Positions 1 through 6,159 of a stretch of DNA of 6,159 nucleotides are shown here, piece after piece (position 1 is the first letter of the stretch; every line of letters starts with the position of its first letter). Position numbers and translations under genes: made by a program. The notes below the pieces were generated by a model that was given only the letters and a program-made list of their open reading frames with translations, was not told the DNA's origin and did not search any database. The stretch comes from Pseudomonadota bacterium. Its GTDB lineage: Bacteria; Pseudomonadota; Alphaproteobacteria; Sphingomonadales; SMXR01. The DNA is taken from positions 1 through 6,159 of the forward strand of contig JACZYI010000115.1 in the NCBI GenBank assembly GCA_022571175.1. The letters are read 5' to 3'.

Positions 1-1
1 T

Positions 2-412
2 TTAAGGCTGGAAATGTCCTTGCCCGATACCGGTGACCGCAAGTCGCTCCAGACATCGCTTTCGCTGGTGATTTTGGCGGCCCGAGCGGCAAAATGCTCG
101 GTCATTGATGGCGTCTTTAATGATATTTCTGATGCCCAAGGTTTCATCGCGGAATGCCTTGAAGGGCGCCAACTGGGGTTTGATGGCAAGACCGTTATAC
201 ACCCTTCCCAGATTGGCCCCGCGAATGTGGCCTTTTCGCCAACGCCAAAAGACGTGCAGGAGGCGCGGGAAATTATCGAAGCCATGGAAATTGCCAGGCA
301 GGAAGGCTCCGCTGTCACCACGCTCGATGGTCGCATGATTGAGGAACTGCACGCCCGGCGTGCCCGGCGTGTGCTTGAAATGGCAGATATTAGAAACGAG
401 ACAAAAGAATAA
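2..412 (+). CDS. HpcH/HpaI aldolase / CitE-like CoA-ester lyase, C-terminal part (5' end outside window)
   Basis: The reading frame is open from base 2 and ends at TAA 410-412, giving about 136 visible residues. This is roughly the second half of a family protein of about 290-320 residues. The segment AARAAKCSVIDGVFNDISDA followed by GFIAECLEGRQLGFDGKTVIHPSQI is the hallmark C-terminal half of the HpcH/HpaI aldolase, citrate lyase beta-like family (malyl-CoA, citramalyl-CoA and related lyases). These TIM-barrel enzymes cleave or form C-C bonds in acyl-CoA esters in the cytoplasm using a divalent metal. The C-terminal tail after PTPKDVQEAREIIEAM is the helical region that includes the DGRMIEELHARRARR stretch, typical of stand-alone CoA lyases rather than the CitE subunit of a citrate lyase complex. 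The metal-binding and active-site residues of the N-terminal half lie outside the window, so the substrate cannot be assigned. The ATG at 14 is internal, because family-like sequence precedes it. The gene converges on the S9 gene at 458, with 45 bases between the stops. Confidence 0.9.
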   Translation, partial: LRLEMSLPDTGDRKSLQTSLSLVILAARAAKCSVIDGVFNDISDAQGFIAECLEGRQLGFDGKTVIHPSQIGPANVAFSPTPKDVQEAREIIEAMEIARQEGSAVTTLDGRMIEELHARRARRVLEMADIRNETKE

Positions 413-457
413 ACATCCAGCCTGATTCCGCTTGTCACAACACAAATGGCCCTGAGT

Positions 458-2470
458 CTACTTTAAATGGATGGCGAGAAACGCTTCCATTTCCAGCATG
501 GCTGTTAGGCGCGATGCTTCGGTTCGCAGGCTATGGCCACCTTCTTCTATAACCACAAATTTATATTCTTTTTTCCCTCGTTTTAACCTGCGAGCAAATC
601 TCTTGGACTGGTTAAATCGTACAACCCGGTCATCTTCCACATGGATGAGCAATATGGGGGTCGTGATCTTGTCAATATGGAAATATGGTGAATAGGGGCG
701 AAGCTCGCGGGAGGACGCATCTTCAGCGACAATTGATTCAGCGGCTGCATCACCACCGATGAATCTTTTCGTATCGGAAACCAACCGGATGAGGTCAGAA
801 AGAGCGTTGATGGCGATAGCGCATTTGAACAGGTCAGGCGTTTTGACCGTGGCCATGTTGGCTGCATATCCTCCATAGCTGATTCCCGCGATACAAATCA
901 TGTCCTTGTCAGCAATGCCCTCGCTGATTAACCATTCTACGGCGTCAGTTAAATCATCCTGCATTTCATGACCCCAGCTTTGCCGACCCATCCTCTGAAA
1001 TTCCCGGCCATAACCGCTTGATCCCCGGAAATTTGGTTGAAATACTGCATATCCACGCGAGGCCAGAAATTGCGACCATATGTCAAAATTGAGAGTGTCT
1101 CGCGTTGCTGGTCCGCCGTGGGGAAACAGGACCAGTGGTAAATTGGACGCATCCATTCCGAGGGGTATGGTTAAATAGCCGGTAATTTCCAACCCATCCC
1201 TTGCGGTATAGGTTCGAATCTGCTTGGGAGACATCAAGGCGGGGTCTAGATCAGGATACCGTGGAATGACGGGTGAAATGCGTTTATTGAGTTTGTCATA
1301 AACGTAATAAACCCCTGATTCGACGTCACTCCTGGACAGGATCAGGTGTAAATTCCCATTACTGGCACTGGATACAATTCTGTTGTAGGTATCTGGAAGA
1401 GCCCGATCAATAATTTTCTGTAGTCGCCTCCATTCCTCTTCGAAATATACAAGCTGTACCTGATCATCAATATACCAATAACCGATTACTTTGTCGGTCC
1501 TCTCTTCCTGCAACAGGTTGCCAAAATCATATTTTTCGTCGCTGAAAAATACTTCAAGAATTTTGTCCGCTGCAAGATCATATAACGCCAGTGTCCTGCG
1601 TCCGTACTCGTTTCGGCCATGAACGTACAAATGGTTGGGGTTCTCTGCAAACGTCACGGGACGCCAATTATTTTTGGCAACGATGGTTTTTTCAAAATTC
1701 ATCCATCTGCTGGATGCGGTTTGGCGAATCATCAGATAATAGTCACCCGTTATTCGATCATATCCATCTGCCATGCGAAGGGTGCCAGTCATATCGGTGT
1801 ACCAGTTCTGGATTCCCCTGAAATCCTGACCGATTTCCCGATAGTTGCCGTTCTTAATTTGTACTAATCGCACTTCGTCTTCGCCATCAAGATCAGCATC
1901 AACCGATACCATAATATGTTCAGGGTCGTGACGGAGAAAATCAATGACACCATCCTGGAACTGAGCCTGCAGAGATATCATCCTTGAGGTGCCTGTACTG
2001 CGAGCTCCGGTGCTATTGGTGGCTTTAGGTTTGAATAGATTTGTCATCTGCATGGTGTCACGGTCGACTGCCAAAAGTCGCCCTTCGGTTACATCAATCG
2101 ATCCTCGACGCCCGGCAAAACGGATACTTACAATCAGTGTTTCATCGGTTTTCCATTCAACCCAGGCAATAGTAAAAGGCTCCGGCGCTGGCATCAGCCC
2201 GGGATTAAATGAGTCATCCGGAACGCGCCTGTCCACAATCAGGGCATTCCTGCCCTTGTAAGGTCGCAACATGGCAATATATTCGCCAGAGGGGGAAAAT
2301 TTTATTGAAGAAACTGTGGGCAGTCTCGCGAATGCTTCAGCCGGTATATCTGACGGTGAGTTATATTGTGCTAGAGCCGGGCCAACGCAAATAAAGAGCA
2401 AAACACAAAGTGCGGTGAGCACCTTCTTCAATCCGGATAAAATAACATGAATACTGTTTGGTGACTTCAA
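458..2470 (-). CDS. Exported S9 family serine peptidase (prolyl oligopeptidase-like), paralog 1
   Basis: A 670-residue protein, full length for bacterial S9 enzymes. Residues 1-34 form a signal peptide: basic KK at 15-16, hydrophobic core about 17-30, likely cleavage in PALA|Q after residue 34, so a periplasmic or secreted location is expected. Residues of about 45-400 carry repeating beta-strand sequence that fits the S9 beta-propeller, including an acidic loop at 191-199 (DADLDGEDE). The alpha/beta-hydrolase domain follows: HGGP at 451-454, FQPNFRGSSGYG at 477-488, nucleophile motif GISYGG at 529-534 (Ser531), HVEDDRVV with Asp614, and GGH with His646. All three catalytic residues are therefore present. 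The family hydrolyses peptide bonds in short peptides, often after Pro or as di/tripeptide or acylaminoacyl release; the exact specificity is not visible. The start is TTG (2468-2470), chosen because it precedes the signal peptide, a GGAG Shine-Dalgarno sits 6 bases upstream, and the next in-frame ATG (Met69) would remove the signal peptide. It is a tandem paralog of the gene at 2704-4749, with 233 bases between them. Confidence 0.9.
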   Translation of the reverse strand: MKSPNSIHVILSGLKKVLTALCVLLFICVGPALAQYNSPSDIPAEAFARLPTVSSIKFSPSGEYIAMLRPYKGRNALIVDRRVPDDSFNPGLMPAPEPFTIAWVEWKTDETLIVSIRFAGRRGSIDVTEGRLLAVDRDTMQMTNLFKPKATNSTGARSTGTSRMISLQAQFQDGVIDFLRHDPEHIMVSVDADLDGEDEVRLVQIKNGNYREIGQDFRGIQNWYTDMTGTLRMADGYDRITGDYYLMIRQTASSRWMNFEKTIVAKNNWRPVTFAENPNHLYVHGRNEYGRRTLALYDLAADKILEVFFSDEKYDFGNLLQEERTDKVIGYWYIDDQVQLVYFEEEWRRLQKIIDRALPDTYNRIVSSASNGNLHLILSRSDVESGVYYVYDKLNKRISPVIPRYPDLDPALMSPKQIRTYTARDGLEITGYLTIPLGMDASNLPLVLFPHGGPATRDTLNFDIWSQFLASRGYAVFQPNFRGSSGYGREFQRMGRQSWGHEMQDDLTDAVEWLISEGIADKDMICIAGISYGGYAANMATVKTPDLFKCAIAINALSDLIRLVSDTKRFIGGDAAAESIVAEDASSRELRPYSPYFHIDKITTPILLIHVEDDRVVRFNQSKRFARRLKRGKKEYKFVVIEEGGHSLRTEASRLTAMLEMEAFLAIHLK

Positions 2471-2476
2471 TTGCTT

Positions 2477-2485
2477 CTCCCCCCC
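2477..2485 (-). promoter_or_regulatory. Ribosome binding site with seven-G tract before a TTG start
   Basis: Read on the - strand, a run of seven G is followed by AG, then AAGCAA, then the TTG start at 2470. GGAG (2480-2477) is a good Shine-Dalgarno core at a 6-base spacing. This supports the TTG as the true start of the S9 gene ending at 458. Confidence 0.65.
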
Positions 2486-2539
2486 AAAGAAACAACCAAG
2501 AAGGTCTATTCTTGCCCCGAGAATAACTTCAAGATAGCC

Positions 2540-2567
2540 AGCATACCCACAAGCTGTGGCCTGTCAA
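2540..2567 (-). promoter_or_regulatory. Candidate sigma70-type promoter of S9 paralog 1
   Basis: On the - strand a perfect -35 hexamer TTGACA (2567-2562) is followed after 16 bases by TATGCT (2545-2540), which matches 4 of 6 of the -10 consensus. Transcription would begin near 2533, giving a leader of about 60 bases before the TTG start at 2470. It lies in the 233-base gap after the upstream S9 gene, so the downstream paralog may be transcribed independently of it. The call rests on hexamer matching only. Confidence 0.45.
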
Positions 2568-2586
2568 TGTTCAACCCGTAATGACG

Positions 2587-2598
2587 TCTCATATGAGA
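2587..2598. repeat. Perfect 12-base palindrome, possible operator
   Basis: TCTCATATGAGA is its own reverse complement. It lies 19 bases upstream of the candidate -35 box of S9 paralog 1, on the side where an activator could bind. The palindrome is directly visible; a regulatory role is inference. A 12-base palindrome can arise by chance at a low rate. Confidence 0.3.
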
Positions 2599-2703
2599 TA
2601 TGAAATTCATGGTGATGATCTGTGCTTGAAAGGGCCAGCAAAAATTCAAAAAATAAAGCGCCATTAGGACTCTCGTGTCCCGAAGGTGGTCTGTCCTTAC
2701 TTT

Positions 2704-4749
2704 CTATTTTCCGTGGTCCGGCTGTCCTGGAACATTATTCAAATGCTTTGCCAGAAACTGTTCGATCTGCCACAGCAACATTGAGCGAGATTCTTGGGTC
2801 TCGAGCTCATGGCCACCGTTTGGCAAAATCACAAGTTCTACATCTTTATCAGAGCGCCTGAGTTTTCGGTTCATGCGCTCTGATTGCTTGTAGCTGACGC
2901 GACGGTCATCTTTGGCATGGATAAGCAGAATTGGCACACCAATCTGGTTTACATGATGATAGGGCGATTCTCGCCTGAAATCAGAAAGCGAATTTCCTGT
3001 TGCAACAATTTTACTGGTCCAGATCGCGCCGCCAATATATCGGCGATCCTGCACTATGAATCGCGGCAAGTTAGAAATACCATTGACGCTGATGGCGCAC
3101 TGGAAAAGATCCGGCGCCTTGATGGATGCCATCAGCGAGGCATACCCTCCGTAACTGAGCCCGGCTATGCATATGCGTTTGGGGTCTGCAATGCCTTCGC
3201 TGATGAGCCAGCGGGCACTATCGGTCAAATCATCCTGCATGGTGAGGCCCCAGTTGTTGAAGCCCATATCCCGATAGGCTCTGCTATAGCCTGAAGACCC
3301 TCTGAAATTAGGCTGAAAGACTGCATAACCCCGGCTGGTCAGGAATTGAACCCAATAATCAAACCGAATATAATCCCTGAGATGGGGGCCACCATGTGGT
3401 AAAATAACGACCGGTAGATTTTCAGTTTGTCCACCGGGCGGTAAAGTCAGATAGGACGGAATAACAAGCCCATCACGTGCTTTAAAAGACACCGGGATGG
3501 TCTCAGCCAGGCTCTCAGTTGGCAGTTTGGTGTAGGTTCGTTGAAGAACGACAAATTCATCTGCTGGTTCGTCGTAAAGATAATAAACATCCGGGTTTGT
3601 TGCCCCGGTGATTCTAATCACATGAAGTGTGCCATCGTCGGTGGACGAAACAACTTCGTTATAAGTATCCGGAAAATGCTCATTAATGCGGGCTAATCTG
3701 GTCTGCCAGATATGGTCGAAATAGATAGCCTGAGGTCTATGATCAATATAACGAACGCCAACAGGCACGCCGTTGATGAATGACCCGGCGGTTGGCCGAT
3801 AGATCAACATTTCAGCGCTGAACTCCGCATGATCAAATAATATCTTGATTGGTTTCATGTTCCCCAGGTCGTACAGAACAACGCGCCGGGTGCCACCGTC
3901 TATTACCTGCCAGGCATAAACGAGATTTGAATTCTGATGAAAAGCGATTGGGCGGTAGCCTTCCTGATAGGCAGTGGTCTTGGTGAAATCGCTGAAGGCG
4001 GAGTCTTGCGTGGCCCGAAAGAGATAAACTTTCTGGCTTCTCCAGGCCCCGGATGCCACCCGCAATATGCCATCCTGGTCAGTGAGCCAATGCTGCACAC
4101 CCCGGTAATCTTCCGTCAGGTCTTGGTAATTACCGGTCCATACATTAAGGCGGCGCACCTCAAATTGGTCGTCATGGTCGCTGTCAATTGCCAGCAGCAC
4201 ATGATCCGGATCATTTGGCAGCATATTAATGACCCTGTCCTGAATTTGAATATCGACGAAATCCAGCCGCGCGTGCCTGATTTTGGTAGCATAGAAGGCG
4301 ATGAGTACGCGTTCGTTGCTGAATTTTGGTTGCTTGATGAGATAACTGTGTTCAGAGCCATCGGCATTAATGCCGTAGAGGCGTGATTCGATAGTAGGCA
4401 CGAGACCGCGTAGTCCCTCGTTCATTTCGGCGTAAATCAGTCTGTTACCACTTGTCCAGTCAAACCATTTCATCCGAAAGTCATTGCTGGCGGAGATTTC
4501 CACGGTTGGATGGTCTTGCGTGTCCGTCAGCGGGTATATCATAAGGACCGTGCCGGCGGCTTTTTCCTTGTAAAGAGCAATATATTTTCCGTCGGGCGAC
4601 AGTCTGGGTGACTGCAAAATCGGTGATTCAGCAAAGGCTTCGATGGAGATGGGTTCTTGAGCATCCGCGCCCTGGGCAAAAGCGAGGGTTAAGCCTGCTA
4701 ACCACAAAAGTCCAATTGCAGATAATCTTATAGCTGTACCCAACTTCAT
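2704..4749 (-). CDS. Exported S9 family serine peptidase (prolyl oligopeptidase-like), paralog 2
   Basis: A 681-residue protein of normal S9 length. The signal peptide has a basic start (K2, R8), a hydrophobic core about 9-24 and likely cleavage at AFA|Q (after 25) or ADA|Q (after 30). Residues of about 34-410 fit a beta-propeller that gates the active site; an acidic loop DSDHDDQFE (189-197) sits at the same place as in paralog 1. The hydrolase domain has HGGP at 452-455, FQPNFRGSSGY at 478-488, GLSYGG at 530-535 with Ser532, HAKDDRRV with Asp615, and GGH with His647, so the triad is intact. Expected role: extracytoplasmic hydrolysis of peptides; substrate preference is not readable. The ATG at 4749-4747 has a GGGGAGAGG purine run just upstream, and the signal peptide begins immediately. 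Over 90 ungapped residues around the nucleophile, 63 are identical to paralog 1 by hand count, against about 14 of 39 near the mature N-terminus. It is divergent from sdhC. Confidence 0.9.
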   Translation of the reverse strand: MKLGTAIRLSAIGLLWLAGLTLAFAQGADAQEPISIEAFAESPILQSPRLSPDGKYIALYKEKAAGTVLMIYPLTDTQDHPTVEISASNDFRMKWFDWTSGNRLIYAEMNEGLRGLVPTIESRLYGINADGSEHSYLIKQPKFSNERVLIAFYATKIRHARLDFVDIQIQDRVINMLPNDPDHVLLAIDSDHDDQFEVRRLNVWTGNYQDLTEDYRGVQHWLTDQDGILRVASGAWRSQKVYLFRATQDSAFSDFTKTTAYQEGYRPIAFHQNSNLVYAWQVIDGGTRRVVLYDLGNMKPIKILFDHAEFSAEMLIYRPTAGSFINGVPVGVRYIDHRPQAIYFDHIWQTRLARINEHFPDTYNEVVSSTDDGTLHVIRITGATNPDVYYLYDEPADEFVVLQRTYTKLPTESLAETIPVSFKARDGLVIPSYLTLPPGGQTENLPVVILPHGGPHLRDYIRFDYWVQFLTSRGYAVFQPNFRGSSGYSRAYRDMGFNNWGLTMQDDLTDSARWLISEGIADPKRICIAGLSYGGYASLMASIKAPDLFQCAISVNGISNLPRFIVQDRRYIGGAIWTSKIVATGNSLSDFRRESPYHHVNQIGVPILLIHAKDDRRVSYKQSERMNRKLRRSDKDVELVILPNGGHELETQESRSMLLWQIEQFLAKHLNNVPGQPDHGK

Positions 4750-4795
4750 TACCTCTCCCCAGTCTCAGGATACGGCATCATCTTGTAGGCATCAG

Positions 4796-4824
4796 AATAT
4801 ACGAAAAATAGTGAGAAGGGCCAA
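4796..4824 (-). promoter_or_regulatory. Candidate sigma70-type promoter of S9 paralog 2
   Basis: On the - strand TTGGCC (4824-4819, 4 of 6 to the -35 consensus) is followed after exactly 17 bases by TATATT (4801-4796, 5 of 6 to TATAAT). The predicted start of transcription near 4789 gives a leader of about 40 bases before the ATG at 4749. Prediction is by motif match only. Confidence 0.42.
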
Positions 4825-4850
4825 ATCACGCTATTGAGAGGTCAAACAAG

Positions 4851-4879
4851 TTCACAATGTTAACCATTAATTTTATGAC
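4851..4879 (+). promoter_or_regulatory. Candidate sigma70-type promoter of the sdh operon
   Basis: TTCACA (4851-4856) matches 5 of 6 of the -35 consensus, and TATGAC (4874-4879) matches 4 of 6 of the -10 consensus, with a 17-base spacer. Transcription would begin near 4886, leaving a leader of about 100 bases before sdhC. The spacer holds an imperfect inverted repeat (AATG at 4856-4859, CATT at 4865-4868, around TTAAC), which could be an operator. No strong hairpin or recognisable riboswitch was seen in the leader. Prediction is by motif match only. Confidence 0.42.
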
Positions 4880-4986
4880 TGGGCTTTATTCTTGGCCCTG
4901 CTCAGGCTAGCGTCTGAATCGCTTGGCATTGGAGAAAAGGGGCGGACATACTCGGTCTGCTCTTATATGGATAGACGGGAATCGGA

Positions 4987-5391
4987 ATGTCTCACCCTGA
5001 TCGGCCATTGTCGCCGCATCTTCAGATTTATAAATGGCAACTTAATATGCTGCTGTCCATTTTGCACCGTGCCACGGGCACCTCACTCGGCATTGGTACG
5101 CTCGGGCTGGTTTGGTGGGCCTGGGCAGTGTCATCCGGCCCGGAGGCATATAGGACCTTCCAGAGTGCTGCCAGTCATCCCGTTGGACAGATTATTCTGT
5201 TCGGGTTTTCCTATGCTCTTGTGTTTCACAGCCTGAATGGCATCAGGCATTTATTCTGGGATTTGGGGATGGGGTTTGAAAAAAAGACGGTAACGCGTTC
5301 GGGTCGGGCGGTGTTGATTTTATCGGCTGTTTTGACCATTGGACTTTGGCTGGCCGGATATCAGTTGGCCGGGCGAATTTCATTATTTTAG
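4987..5391 (+). CDS. sdhC: Succinate dehydrogenase cytochrome b556 subunit (SdhC)
   Basis: A 134-residue membrane protein, the usual size for SdhC. With SdhD it anchors complex II in the inner membrane, carries haem b and forms the ubiquinone site. The N-terminal RPLSPHLQIYKWQ and the SILHRATG segment (residues 24-31) are family signatures; Ser24 and Arg28 align with the quinone-site Ser27 and Arg31 of E. coli SdhC. HSLNGIRHLFWDLG (81-94) holds His81, equivalent to the haem ligand His84 of E. coli. Three membrane helices are expected, at about 22-47, 66-90 and 107-128. The ATG at 4987 has GGGA at 4977-4980 with 6-base spacing. It is the first gene of the sdhCDA(B) operon, and its TAG stop (5389-5391) overlaps the AGGA that may serve as the ribosome site of sdhD. 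Confidence 0.95.
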   Translation: MSHPDRPLSPHLQIYKWQLNMLLSILHRATGTSLGIGTLGLVWWAWAVSSGPEAYRTFQSAASHPVGQIILFGFSYALVFHSLNGIRHLFWDLGMGFEKKTVTRSGRAVLILSAVLTIGLWLAGYQLAGRISLF

Positions 5392-5404
5392 GATAAGTTG
5401 AAAA

Positions 5405-5779
5405 GTGACCACGGCATTGGGAAAAATAAAAGGGATGGGCTCGGCAAAATCTGGCACATCACATTGGTGGATGCAACAGGTCACAGCCCTTGCCCTGGTG
5501 CCGTTGGTGGTCTGGTTCCTGGTCTCCATGGTTGCTTTGATTGATGCCGATCACGCCACCATGGTTGCCTGGATTAAAAACCCGTTTGTAGGTGTGCTTC
5601 TGTCGGTTTTTATGGTGATGCTGTTTTATCATTTGATGTTGGGTGTGCAGGTGGTGATTGAAGATTATGTGCATAACGAATTGTTGAAAATGAGCTCTTT
5701 AATTCTGCTCAAATTTTCTATTGCTCTGGTGGGCCTTTCCGGGCTTTTTTTCATCCTCAGAATTACCTTGGGAAGCTAA
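5405..5779 (+). CDS. sdhD: Succinate dehydrogenase hydrophobic membrane anchor subunit (SdhD)
   Basis: A 124-residue inner-membrane protein, normal length for SdhD, partner of SdhC in haem b and quinone binding. The N-terminal LGKIKGMGSAKSGTSHWW pattern is typical of alphaproteobacterial SdhD. Three hydrophobic helices fall at about 26-46, 60-84 and 97-120. His76 is the expected axial haem ligand, and Asp87-Tyr88 lies 11 residues later, the same spacing as His71 to Asp82-Tyr83 in E. coli SdhD, where the Tyr contacts quinone. The start is GTG (5405): an in-frame TGA (5399-5401) lies just upstream and the family N-terminus begins right after. The AGGA at 5390-5393 is 11 bases away, a rather long spacing. 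One oddity: Gln25 stands where family members usually have Arg (WW-x-Q-R-x-T-A). The gene follows sdhC by 13 bases. Confidence 0.93.
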   Translation: MTTALGKIKGMGSAKSGTSHWWMQQVTALALVPLVVWFLVSMVALIDADHATMVAWIKNPFVGVLLSVFMVMLFYHLMLGVQVVIEDYVHNELLKMSSLILLKFSIALVGLSGLFFILRITLGS

Positions 5780-5785
5780 CACCTT

Positions 5786-6159
5786 ATGAAGGAAAGTTAT
5801 TCCATAACCGACCACACTTATGATGTGCTGGTGGTAGGTGCCGGGGGTTCAGGGCTGCGGGCCGCCATGGGTGTGTCCGAAGCTGGATTGAAAACCGCCT
5901 GCATAACAAAGGTCTTTCCCACGCGTTCGCATACGGTGGCAGCGCAAGGGGGGATTGCCGCCTCCCTTGGTAATATGGGCCCTGATAGTTGGCAGTGGCA
6001 TATGTATGATACGGTCAAAGGCTCGGACTGGCTTGGGGATCAGGATGCCATTGAATATATGGTGCGAGAAGCCCCGGATGCAGTTTATGAGCTGGAGCAT
6101 TATGGTGTACCCTTTTCGCGCACGGAAGAAGGTAAAATTTATCAGCGTGCTTTCGGGGG
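5786..6159 (+). CDS. sdhA: Succinate dehydrogenase flavoprotein subunit (SdhA), N-terminal part (3' end outside window)
   Basis: The frame from ATG 5786 runs open to the window end, giving 124 complete codons of a protein usually near 590-600 residues. SdhA oxidises succinate to fumarate on a covalent FAD and hands electrons to the iron-sulfur subunit SdhB on the cytoplasmic face of the membrane. Visible marks: the dinucleotide-binding beta-alpha-beta fold DVLVVGAGGSGLRAA (13-27, GxGxxG type), and TRSHTVAAQGGIAAS (46-60), in which His49 is the expected covalent FAD attachment site (E. coli His45). SDWLGDQDAIEYM and the following ELEHYGVPFSRTEEGKIYQR are also strongly conserved in SdhA/FrdA. 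An in-frame TAA (5777-5779, the sdhD stop) lies just upstream, so this ATG is the first possible start. Only a weak GGGA at 5770-5773 precedes it, so translational coupling to sdhD (6-base gap) is likely. sdhB is expected beyond the window. Confidence 0.97.
   Translation, partial: MKESYSITDHTYDVLVVGAGGSGLRAAMGVSEAGLKTACITKVFPTRSHTVAAQGGIAASLGNMGPDSWQWHMYDTVKGSDWLGDQDAIEYMVREAPDAVYELEHYGVPFSRTEEGKIYQRAFG

Noticed and set aside
2..445. A 147-codon open frame on the - strand opposite the lyase
   Set aside because: The + strand frame has clear CoA-lyase motifs; this is the antisense shadow.
2368..2420. Cysteines in the signal peptide of S9 paralog 1 as a possible lipobox
   Set aside because: The residue before the Cys is Ile rather than Gly, Ala or Ser, and a standard ALA|Q cleavage site follows.
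2641..2681. Possible Rho-independent terminator after S9 paralog 2 (stem AGGAC/GTCCC at 2666-2681, A-rich stretch 2641-2656 read as T-rich on the - strand)
   Set aside because: The stem is only four pairs plus one wobble, and the T-rich tract starts about 8 bases away from it, too weak to call.
3937..4386. A 149-codon open frame on the + strand opposite S9 paralog 2, and a similar 136-codon frame at 2884-3294
   Set aside because: Both are antisense to a gene with clear family motifs, have no convincing ribosome site and show no recognisable protein features.
4811..4829. GTGA and TCAC arms resembling a CRP/FNR-type site
   Set aside because: The arms are 11 bases apart rather than the usual 6, and no flanking bases match.
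4892..5236. A 114-codon frame on the + strand overlapping the start of sdhC
   Set aside because: It runs through sdhC in another frame and its protein has no domain features; sdhC is certain.

Overview
The window looks like a chromosomal segment of an alphaproteobacterium with roughly balanced GC. The evidence is a CitE-type CoA-ester lyase next to sdhC-sdhD-sdhA, with SdhC, SdhD and SdhA proteins of alphaproteobacterial style (for example the SdhD N-terminal pattern LGKIKGMGSAKSGTSHWW). The order within the class cannot be fixed from this sequence alone. No mobile element, tRNA, rRNA or CRISPR array was seen.

Layout, left to right. (1) Positions 2-412, + strand: the C-terminal part of a HpcH/HpaI (CitE-like) CoA-ester lyase, cut by the window start. 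(2) Positions 458-2470 and 2704-4749, both - strand: two tandem, full-length, paralogous exported serine peptidases/hydrolases of the S9 (prolyl oligopeptidase) family. Each has a signal peptide, a beta-propeller region and an intact Ser-Asp-His triad. (3) Positions 4750-4986: a 237-base divergent intergenic region with a plausible sigma70-type promoter on each strand. (4) Positions 4987 to the window end, + strand: sdhC, sdhD and the start of sdhA, the 5' part of the succinate dehydrogenase (complex II) operon.

The sdh genes are tightly packed (13-base and 6-base gaps) and encode the haem b membrane anchor and the FAD subunit that pass electrons from succinate to quinone. The lyase is also carbon metabolism on acyl-CoA esters. 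The two S9 enzymes are predicted to work outside the cytoplasm on peptides and have no obvious biochemical link to the TCA cycle; they look like an accessory pair placed between two metabolic loci. Each S9 gene has its own candidate promoter, so they may be expressed separately.

Nothing here clearly amounts to an undescribed system. The points most worth checking are the paralog pair (catalytic domains much more alike than the propellers), an Arg-to-Gln replacement at a normally conserved haem-side position of SdhD, a TTG start behind a seven-G Shine-Dalgarno tract, and a perfect 12-base palindrome just upstream of a consensus -35 box.
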